Assembly: GCA_002049455.2 (NCBI GenBank)
Contig: KV918944.1
Coordinates: 89,323 to 153,322, forward strand
DNA from: Porphyra umbilicalis
Lineage: Eukaryota > Rhodophyta > Bangiophyceae > Bangiales > Bangiaceae
DNA length: 64,000 nt
Direction of reading: 5' to 3'
The notes beneath the pieces were generated by a model. It was not told the DNA's origin, did no database searches, and saw only the letters and a list, made by a program, of their open reading frames with translations. Positions within the stretch are counted from its first letter, which is position 1. The number at the start of each line of letters is the position of its first letter. Shown here piece after piece: positions 56,001 through 64,000 of the stretch. The position numbers were made by a program, and so were the translations under genes.

Positions 56001-56304
56001 CAGCTGGCGAGCCCGCTTTGCACTGGGCGGCGACCGCCGCCCAAATCCCGTCGGCGCGAGTGGCGACCGCGTGGACACCTCGAATGCCCACCGGTGCCCC
56101 CGCCCATCCGACGGGTGGCGCCACCGCACCGGTCGCGCCCCCCCACCCCGGTGACCGGCGGCGCCGCGGCGCCCGCGCCGCCGCCGCCGCCGCCCCGCCG
56201 CGACGCGCAGGCCCGCCGCGGCGCCGCCCGCCCCCGGTCAGCCCCGCCGTCGCGACGGCGGCCGCGGCGCCCGCCGCCGTCGCCGCCGCCGCCGCCGACG
56301 GGTC
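53063..56304. other. No confident gene; telomerase upstream region
   Basis: 53063-54570 has ordinary composition and only short frames. 54575-55363 (plus) and 54680-56146 (minus) are both open over several hundred codons in opposite directions and neither shows a domain; at most one is real. From about 55480 the sequence becomes GC-extreme and leads into the telomerase gene, whose true start could lie in this part. Confidence 0.35.
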
Positions 56305-57127
56305 ATGGACGCGCCGCCGCCGCCCGCGGCGGCAGCCGCTCCCCCGGTCCGCACCCGCCGCCGACCCCGCCGAGGGCGCCGCGGCAGCGGCCGCGGCCGA
56401 CCCGCAGGGCCGGGCGGCGGCGGCGGCGGCGGCAGTGGCGGCGGCGGCGGCGGCAGTGGCGGCGGCGGCGTCAACCCCCCCCCCTCCCCCCCCCCCCCCC
56501 TCGCCCCCCCCCCCTCCCCCACGCGGTCCCCCTCGCGTCGCTCTTCCCCCCCCCCCCCCCGGCACAACCGTCCCCCCCCTCCCGCCCACGCGCGTCATGG
56601 CACTCGGGGCGGCCCTCCCCCCCCCCCCCCCCCCCCCCCCCCCCGCGGGCTCCCCCCCGCCCTCGACCCCCCCATCCCCCCCTCGGCCGCCGCCGAAGCG
56701 TTTGGCGCCCCGATGCTCTCCCTCGGCGAGGTCCTCCGCCGCGCGTCGCGGCGGCCGCCGCCGCCGCCCGGCCGCGCGCGCGGCGGCGCCGGCGGCACGG
56801 CCACCGAGGCGCTCACGGGGGGCGGGGGGGCGGCGGCGGTCGCCGCCTCCCCGTGGTGGCACGCCGCCCTCGCGGCGGCGGGGCACGGGGCGGTCGGCCA
56901 CGCGCTGCGGGGGGGGGTCCTCGCCCTCCCCGTGGGGGGGGGGTGGCTCCTCGTGGCGGGCACGGCGGCGGCGGCGGCGGCGCGGTTGGGGGGGGGGGGG
57001 GGGGGGGGCGGGGGGGGGGGGGACCCAGGGGGGGCTCCTCATCCGCCGTGACGTGCTGTACAACCGGGGGGGGGGGGGGGGGCGCGCGCTGCTGCCGCCG
57101 GCAGCGCCGGCGCCGGCCGCGGGGGGG

Positions 57128-57165
<38 letters not shown>

Positions 57166-59468
57166 GCGCCGCGCCGCCGCTGCGGCGGGGGTGCCCCCCC
57201 ACCCCACGGGGGCCCCCCCCGCCCCCCCCCCCCCCGGCGCCACCGCAAGCGGCGGCGCCCGGCGGCGGCGGCGGCGCCACCCCCCCGCCCCCGCCCGGCC
57301 GGCATTGGGTGTGCCCTCCCCGGCGGGCACCCCCTCGCCGCCGCCGCCGCCACGGGCGCCTCGACCGCCGCCGCCCGCCGCTTGTACGCGGCCGTCTTTC
57401 ACGGGGGGTGCCCCCCCGGTTCCCCCTGCCGCGGCGGCGGTGCCGGCGGCGGCGGCGGCGGCCGCCCCCGTCCCCCCCCCGCAAGCGCGCGCGCCGCACC
57501 CGTGCCGCACCCGCACCCGCCCCCGCCCCACCCGCCGCCGCCAAACCGCCCGCGTGTCGGGGGGCGGGGACCCTCCCCGCCGCCGCGCGGCGGCGGCTGC
57601 TGTCTGCCCTCTCCGCCATGGCCGGGGCGGCGGCGGCGGCGCGGCCGCGGGTGCTCCTCGGCCGCCTGACGGCGGGGGCGCGGGGGGGGGGGCGGGCGCC
57701 CCGGCGGCCGCCGTTGCGGCCGCCGAGGGCGACCCGCCGCGCGGTCGTCGGCCGCTACGTGGCCACCGTCGGCCGGTCGGTCGTGCCGTCGGCGCTTGTT
57801 GGGGAGGGCGGGCGCCGCGCGTTTGGGTTGGCGGTGACCCGCCTGACGCGCGCGCGCGTCGGCGAGGCGGTGGGGGGGGTGCCCCTCGACGCGGCGGCGC
57901 TGCCGTGGGTGTGGGCCGACGGGGGGGCGGGGGGGGGGGGGATGCCCCGGGCGGGCGCCGGCGCCGCCGGGCGCCCGCCTGGGCCACCGCCCACGCCGCC
58001 GCGCTCGGCGGGTGGCTGCTGACGGGCGTGGCGGCGCCGCTGCTGCGGGCGGCGTGGCACGCGACGGATACAGAGGCGACGCGCCGGCGGGTCGTGTACG
58101 TGCGCCACGAGGTGTGGGGGGCGTGGGCGGCTCGGCGGCTCGCCGAGCTCGTCGGCGCCGGCGGCGGTGGCGGCGGCGGCGGCGGCGGTGACGGTGGCGG
58201 TGGCGGCGGCGCACCACCTGCCGCCACCGCCGCCGCCGCCGCCGTCGCGGCGCTTGCAACTGGCGGCGGCGGCGGGGGCGGGGCACCCCCCCCCCACCCC
58301 CCCCCCCCCCCCCCCTCCTCGTCCCCCTCTCCCGCCCCGCCGCCGCCGCCGCCGCGCGCCGACAGCGGTGCCTCTTTTACCACCCCCCGGGCGGGGCGCC
58401 GTCTGCACCGTCCACGCGGGGCGCCTCGTGCCAAAGGCGTCTGGCGGGGGGCGCCTCGTGCAGCACGCCACGTCGGCGCCCGCGCCGGCGCCGTCGGTCG
58501 GCGGCGGCGGCGGCGGCGGGGGCGGCGGTGGGTGTGGCGGTGGTGTGGGTCCCCCCGGGGGTGCACCCCCCCACCCCCCCCCCCCCTCGGCATGACGCGG
58601 CGCACGTTTGTGGCGGCGGCGGTGGGGGTGCTCGCGTATGAGCGCCGCCGCGGCGCGGCGGGGCGGGGGGGGGGGGCGTGGGGCGCCACCCTGGGGGGGG
58701 GGGGGAACTCCCCGCCCGCTGGGCAGCGTTTGTCGCCGACGTGCGGCGGGCGGGAAGGGGGGGGGGGGGGGGGGGGGGGTGCCCAAGCGCCGGCGGCCGC
58801 CGGGCGGCGACGGGGGGGGGGGGACGGCCCGCCGGCCAAGCGCCGGGGGGGCGCGCCCCCACCGCCGTCACGGGGGGGGGGGGTGCGGCTGCCGCCGCTG
58901 CCGCCGCGGCTGCGGGGTCGACCGCCCGCCGCGCGTCGGCGGCGGCGGCGGCTTCCCCAGCGGCAACCACCGCAGCGGCAACCGCAGCGGCGGCCACCGC
59001 AGCGGCGGCCACCGCAGCGGCGGCCACCGCAGCGGCGGCCACCGCAGCGGCGGCCACCGCCGCAGCGGCAACCGCCGCAGCGGCCACCGCCGCAGCGGCC
59101 ACCGCCGCGGCGGCGGGGGCGCCCCCCCCCCCCCCCGCCCCCCCCCCCCCCTCCCCCCCGTCTACGTTGCGACCGTGGACGTGACCGCCGCCTTTGACGC
59201 CATCCCCCACGGCCCGCTGCTCGACGCGGTGCTCCCCGCGGCGCTCGCCTCCCCGCGCTACACCGTCTACCGGTACACGCTGCTGCGGGCGGGGCGGGGG
59301 GGGGGCGGCACCCCCGCCGTCGGGGGGGGGTGGGGGGGGGGGGGGGGGGACGGGCGTCCCCCGCCGCCCGCGGCTCCTCGTCCTCGACGCCGCCGACGTG
59401 GTGGCCGTCACCCGCTGGGACGCCCACCGGGCGGCGGCGGCCGCGTCGGCGGCGGGGGGGACGCGCCG

Positions 59469-59510
<42 letters not shown>

Positions 59511-61338
59511 GCGGCGGGGGGTGATCGCGGCGGCGGCACGCACAGATCCGCCGCCCCCGCCGTGGACACTGGCGAGTTGGGGCCGGCGGCGCCGCCCTTC
59601 CACACCCTCCTCGCCGCCGGCCTGGTGCCCGCCGCCGCCGGCGCGGTGGCGGCCCAGACGGGGTCGCTGCTTAGCCTCAGCCGCGCGGCGCTGCTCGGGG
59701 GCGTGCGCGCGCTCACGACGGAGCACCTGGTGCGCCTCGGCGGGCGCGGCTGGGGGGGGGGCGCACCCGCCGTGGTGGGGGGGGGGCCGCCGCCGGCGGC
59801 GGCGGGGCGGCGGCGGGGGGGGCGGCCACCACCCCCGGACCGCCGTCGGGCTTGTTTCGGCAAGCGCGCGGGGTCCCCCAAGGGTGCCCCCTGTCCCCCG
59901 CCCTCGCGACCGCCTACCTCGGCGCCGTCGAGCAGGCAGAGTGCGCGGCGGAGCTCGCCGCGGGCGTGCGGCCGCTCGGCTGGGTGCGGCCGCGGCGGGG
60001 GTACCCGCCCCCGGGGGGGGTCGCGACGGGGCCGGGCGCCGCCTGGGGTGCCCCCGTCGTCGGCCCGGGGGGGGGCGGGGGTGGTGGGGGCGCCGCGGGC
60101 GGTGGCGCCGACGCGCACGCGGCGCGGTCACCGCCGCCCCCACCGCCGGCGCTCTTTGTCCGCCGCGTCGACGATTGGCTGTACGCGTCGACCGACCGGG
60201 CGGCGGTCGCCGCCTTTGTCGCCAAAATGCGGGGCGGGTGCCTCGGGCGCCACGGCCTCACCGTCAACGCGGGCAAGTGTTGGGACAACCTCGGCGGCGC
60301 CGCCGGGGGGGGGGGGTGCCCCCGCCGCCGGCGGGGCGTCGCGCGCGCCGCCGCGGCGGCCGCCCGAGCCGCCCGCCCGCCGAGCGGTCGCCCGCGTCGC
60401 GGGGCAAGAGCCGCGGGCGTCGGCACGTCCGCGAGGCGGCGCCGGCCGGGATTGGCAAGCGCCGCCGCCCCCGCCGCCGCCGCCCGCCGCAGACGCCCGC
60501 GGCGGCGCGGCCGCCAAGGCCCCCACCGGCTGCCGCCACGACCGGCGTGGTCGGTGGCGGCGGCGGGCGCGGCCGTGCGCGGCTTGCACCGCGGCGCCCC
60601 CCCCCCCCCCCGCCACGACCTTTGGGTGGTGCGGGCACCTCATTGACACGACGACGCTCTCTGTGGGCGTCCACTATGCGCGCTACGCGGGCAGCCGCCT
60701 CGCCGACACCCTCACCGTCCGGACTATCGGTGCCCCCCCCGGCGGCGAGGCGCCGGCCGGCGGGCGCGCGGCGGCGCACCCGGCGGTCGCCGGCCTCGCC
60801 GCCCGCGCCGCCGACGGGTACCGCCCCCGCCTCGACGCGCTCGCCGTCGACCCCGCCACGCACACGCCGTCGGCAGTCGCCGCGCACGTGTACCAGGGCG
60901 CCCTCCTGTCGGCGCTCAAGCTGTTTGTGCACGCCGAGGCGGCGTTGCTGCCGCCCCGGGGGGGATGGGGGGGGGGGGGGTGTCGACCTGGGGCACACGG
61001 CGGCGGTGGCGGCGCCACCACCGCCCACTGGTGCGGCCGCGGCGGCGGCGGCGGCGCCGACACGCGGGCCGCCCGCCACGGAGCGCGTCGGCGCCCACCC
61101 GGCCCCGCCGCCACTCCCCGTCGCCGCTGCCGCCGTCGCCGCCGCCGCCGTCACCGCCACCCGCGCCGTCACGGCCGTTGCGGTGGCGCGCACGCGGCCC
61201 CGCGGCGGCGGCGGTGGCGGCTCGGCGCCGCCCCGCGCGGCCGTCGCGTGGCTGGTCGCCACCGCCTTTGCGCACGCGGCCGGCGCGCGGGCAGGGGACG
61301 CCGCCGCCGACGGGTCCGCCGGCGGGCGGCGACGCGGC

Positions 61339-61373
<35 letters not shown>

Positions 61374-61537
61374 CCGCCACCCGCGCGTCGCCGCGCTGCT
61401 ACGCTCGGCGCGGCGGGCGGTGGGGGCGGCGGCGGACGCGGCGGCGGACCGGGGGCTCGGCGGCTGGGGGGGGTGTGTGCGGCGGCGGTTGGGGGGGGGG
61501 GGGGTCCGCCGCCCTGTGGCGCCTCCAACAGCGGTGA
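56305..61537 (+). CDS. TERT: Telomerase reverse transcriptase with low-complexity insertions and frame breaks
   Basis: Catalytic subunit that copies the telomerase RNA onto chromosome ends. Family motifs occur in order on the plus strand: TEN/GQ tail (LLIRRDVLYNR, ~57037); CP/QFP (VVGRYVATVGRSVVPSALVG ... LPWVW, 57735-57925); T motif (LGGWLLTGVAAPLLRAAWHA then RRVVYVRHEVWGAWAARRL, ~57995-58145); motif 1 (AGRLVPKASGGGRLVQHATS, ~58415); motif 2 region (VGVLAYERRR; ELPARWAAFVADVRRAG); motif A (VYVATVDVTAAFDAIP, Asp at 59178); LVRLGGRGW before B' (RQARGVPQGCPLSPALATAY, ~59857); motif C (LFVRRVDDWLYAST, Asp pair at 60170-60175); D (HGLTVNAGKCW); E (TFGWCGHLIDTTTLSVGVHY, 60621); thumb (AVAWLVATAFAHAAG). 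Motif spacing and the WCG-lid motif are specific to TERT. Frames alternate at G/C runs. Start 56305 and stop 61535-61537 are best guesses. Confidence 0.88.
58955..59120 (+). repeat. 15-bp tandem repeat coding an Ala/Thr-rich insert in the telomerase gene
   Basis: Five near-perfect GCAGCGGCGGCCACC units followed by GCCGCAGCGGCAACC-type variants. In the local coding phase it gives AAATAAAATAAAA-like sequence. It lies between motifs 2 and A, where other telomerases have only a short linker. Lengths divisible by three mean copy-number changes would keep the frame. Confidence 0.8.
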
Positions 61538-62561
61538 CCGCGGGCGTCCCGTCACGGGCGGGCGGGTCTGCCTCCTGGCCCGCACTGCCACTGCCGGGGG
61601 GGGGGGGGCGGCGGCGGCCCTGGTCACGGGCTCGGGGCGTCGGCATCCTCCCCCACCTCTGGGCGGCCCCCCAGCGATGCCCCCCGTGTGCCGGTGCCGC
61701 GTCGTCTCCCGCCCGGTGGGAGGGGATTTTGGCAGCGCCGCGGTGCTGATCGCCGCCATTGCCGCTGCGGCTGCACCCTCTGCCGGCCACTGCGGCTGCA
61801 TCCTCTGCCGGCTACGCGGGCGGTAGGACCGCCCGCACGGTCGTGCGGTGGGGGGCCAAGCGCACGTGCGAGCTCGACACGGCCACGCCCCGCCGGCCAC
61901 TTTGGCGGTTGGAGCGGTTGGTGGCCTCCCCTGCTTCTGCTGCCGCCTCCTCTGCCTGCCCGTGCTTTGTTGGCATCGGGTGCGCGTCGGCCGTTGTGGA
62001 TGGGCGCGGTTTCCGTTTCCGGCGTCTGCCCCACCCCTGTCGCCGCCGCTGGTCGCTTCCCCCGCCGCCCGACGCCTCCATGGTCATTTGCTCCCGAACG
62101 CCAACTGCTATCCGCCCCCTGCCTTCCCGGTCTCCTGCCTTCCGTCCGATTCCCTTGGCTCTCTCGTGGTGTTGTGTCGCGTATCCTCTTCTAGCCCTTG
62201 ATGCGGCCGAGTGGGCCGTGTACACTGTGGATCTTGTCGACGAGGCGGACGCGGCAAAAACAAAACCCGTCGACGAGGTGGGGACGCGTCAAGAGCAGAA
62301 CTCGTCACCTGGACAGAGTTGCGCATTTCCACACAGCGACGCGGCTGGTTGACATCGTGGCAATACAGCACGGGCGGCCAATCAGCATGCGTTTGCTGCC
62401 GCCATGACACGGGTGCGACCTGCGGCGATCCGTCCGCGGCCGGCTCGTCAGAGCAAACCTAGCAATGATGGACTGACAAAACGTGTCTCTTTTATTCGTG
62501 CAACGTGTATATATTTGCTTATTGGTCCACGAACCACGCTCTCGTCAATGTGACGGTGCCC
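61538..62561. other. Telomerase downstream region, no confident gene
   Basis: A short duplicated segment (CTGCGGCTGCACCCTCTGCC and its variant, 61765-61812) lies here. A plus frame ending at 62352 has a protein-like tail (LDAAEWAVYTVDLVDEADAA), but nothing recognisable upstream. Confidence 0.35.
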
Positions 62562-62563
62562 TA

Positions 62564-63821
62564 TGGTGCGTGTCCCAAAAATGAGACATGGCGGTTTTTT
62601 CTTTTTTTCTCGGCCCACTGGCCTTCTGCAACGGTCCGATAATGTAATGTGACCCACTCGGTCCCACTGTGCTTCCAGAACAGCCCCTGACAGTGTTAGC
62701 AGAGGCGGCACTTCCTGACATGTCATGGGGGCAAGTGTCATTCATTGCAACTTCGACAGGTGACGATCACGCCGCCCAATCAAATGCACAGATACTAAAG
62801 CAGGCATGTCCTGACAATTTGTGCACGAAGAAAAGGGCACATCCTTACCAATAAAAGCGTGAAAAAGACCGCCATGTAGCCCCCTGTGAGGAAAACACGA
62901 TTTGGGACACCCCTCATCGAAGCTCCAGTTAGCACATGAGCTTTGGCGTTGCAAACCTTTAACCCCAAGAACCTGAAAAAGACTGGCTCCAAGATCGGGG
63001 CTATGGTGCGTGTCCCAAAAATGAGACATGCGCGTTTTCTGAAGGACTGACACATCACTACACGGGGGCAGGTGGGGTGGGGTACGAGAAAATTCTCGAC
63101 TGGCCTCCATGGAAAGAGCCTCTCCCGACGCGTTCTTGGCTGACAACTCCTTAGTACCCGCCTGTGGGCACTGTTCTGTGGACCTCTCAGATAGCCCCGA
63201 TCTTGGAGCCAGTCTTTTTCAGGTTCTTGGGGTTACAGGTTTGCAACGCCAAAGCTCATGTGCTAACTGGAGCTTCGATGAGGGGTGTCCCAAATCGTGT
63301 TTTCTTCACAGGGGGCTACATGGGGGTCTTTTTCACGTTTTTATTGGTAAGGTCGTGCCCTTTTCTTCGTGCACGAACTGTCAGCACATGCCTGCTCTAG
63401 TATCCGTGCATTTGATTGGGGCGTGTGGTCGTCACCTGTCGAAGCTGCAATGAATGACACTATACCCCATGACACGTCAGGAGGTGCCGCCTCCGCTAAC
63501 ACTGTCAGGGGCCGTTCTGGAACCACAGTGGGACCGAGTGGGTCACATTACATTATCGGACCGTTGCAGAAGGCCAGGGGGCCGAGAAAAAAAGAAAAAA
63601 CCGCGATGTCTCATTTTTGGGACACGCACCATATCTGAGAGGTCCACAGAACAGGGCCCACAGGCGGGTATTAAGGAGTTGTCAGCCAAGCACGCGTCGG
63701 GAGATGCTCTTTCCATGGAGGCCAGTCGAGAATTTTCTCGTACCCCACGCCGCCTGCCCCCGTGCAGTGATGTGTCAGTCCTTCAGAAAACGCGCATGTC
63801 TCATTTTTGGGACACGCACCA
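62564..63821 (+). mobile_element. TA-flanked (Tc1/mariner-like) nonautonomous element, split by an inverted copy of itself
   Basis: The outer element consists of 62564-63001 plus 63634-63821 (438 + 188 bases plus the central TA = 628). It has inverted ends starting TGGTGCGTGTCCCAAAAATG and is flanked by TA at 62562-62563 and 63822-63823. Its interior TA (GGGGC-TA-TCTGAG) is duplicated at 63002-63003 and 63632-63633 around the inserted copy. No coding capacity. The TA duplication and end type suggest the Tc1/mariner superfamily; no transposase for it is in the window. Confidence 0.88.
63004..63631 (-). mobile_element. Second copy of the same 628-bp element, inserted in reverse orientation
   Basis: Exactly 628 bases, the length of the reconstructed outer copy, and its reverse complement throughout with scattered substitutions. 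Its own midpoint keeps the uninterrupted site CTCAGA-TA-GCCCC (TA at 63192-63193), which serves as the empty-site control for the outer copy. Confidence 0.88.
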
Positions 63822-63823
63822 TA

Positions 63824-64000
63824 AGAGCAAGCCCAGCGGTGCCCGCCAACGCCATAGTATAGCGTTTTCGACTCGATTCGTGGCGCATTGTGAGTGGCCC
63901 CTCCAAATTATGGAGCGGCCGATGGTCGATGTCTTCCAGCGGTTCGGGCGCCAGAGTATAGCGGAAAATCCGAATACTTCGGGACCGCGCCAGGAAGTGG
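63824..64000. other. Window end, nothing recognised
   Basis: Lower-GC sequence without an open frame or repeat that I can assign. Confidence 0.4.

Noticed and set aside
54575-56146. Opposing frames at 54575-55363 (plus) and 54680-56146 (minus)
   Set aside because: They overlap in opposite directions, and neither has a recognisable motif or promoter; not listed as genes.
55376-59197. A single plus-strand open frame of 1273 codons
   Set aside because: It crosses the telomerase gene but contains only some motifs in phase; much of it is Arg/Pro/Gly translation of G/C runs. The conserved motifs switch frames, so the long frame itself is not the protein.
55525-59427. A 1300-codon minus-strand open frame antisense to telomerase
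   Set aside because: Ala/Arg/Gly/Pro-only composition with no motif; explained by lack of stops in GC-rich sequence opposite a real gene.
62742-63453. Short open frames inside the nested TA element (for example 63109-63453)
   Set aside because: They lie in the inverted copies, differ between copies and have no transposase motif; the element is nonautonomous.
1-64000. Telomere-type repeat arrays, tRNA or rRNA genes
   Set aside because: None was seen on reading. The presence of a telomerase gene says nothing about nearness to a chromosome end.

Overview
The window is nuclear DNA from a GC-rich eukaryote. The evidence is a protein gene with a spliceosomal-type intron (GTACGT...CACAG), a telomerase reverse transcriptase, a bHLH factor, a potassium-dependent Na/Ca exchanger, and piggyBac, CACTA, hAT-like, TA-flanked and Ty3-type mobile elements. 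Host genes have few introns and are full of Gly/Ala/Pro runs and long G or C homopolymers. My best guess is a bangiophyte red alga (Porphyra/Pyropia type) or another GC-rich alga or protist. That placement is inference; nothing in the window proves it.

Layout. 0-10 kb: two piggyBac-like elements tail to tail (one broken, one intact), more copies of their terminal motif, and a CACTA-type remnant. 10-15.4 kb: unrecognised minus-strand open frames and GC-rich low-complexity sequence. 15.47-24.6 kb: a complete 9.1-kb Ty3-type LTR retrotransposon on the minus strand, inserted into an open frame. It has an intact gag, a pol with two in-frame stops, a chromodomain, an extra C-terminal domain and a minisatellite-rich 3' part. 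24.7-28.9 kb: a degraded CACTA/Plavaka-like transposase. 29.9-31.2 kb: two short nonautonomous elements with 8-bp target duplications. 30.46-35.36 kb: a large inverted duplication whose arms each carry a nearly identical secreted-protein gene. 36-44.5 kb: extremely GC-rich, mostly unassignable, with one or two possible minus-strand genes. 44.9-48.1 kb: a bHLH factor. 48.6-51.2 kb: the exchanger (minus) with a 111-bp tandem repeat next to its stop. 52-56 kb: minisatellites and unassigned sequence. 56.3-61.5 kb: the telomerase reverse transcriptase, whose motifs run in order through all three plus frames. 62.56-63.82 kb: a 628-bp TA-flanked element that carries an inverted copy of itself.

The host genes do not form an operon-like unit. 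The most important caution is that the exchanger, bHLH and telomerase genes all change reading frame at or near long G or C runs. The assembled sequence therefore probably has homopolymer-length errors, and the protein ends given here are approximate.
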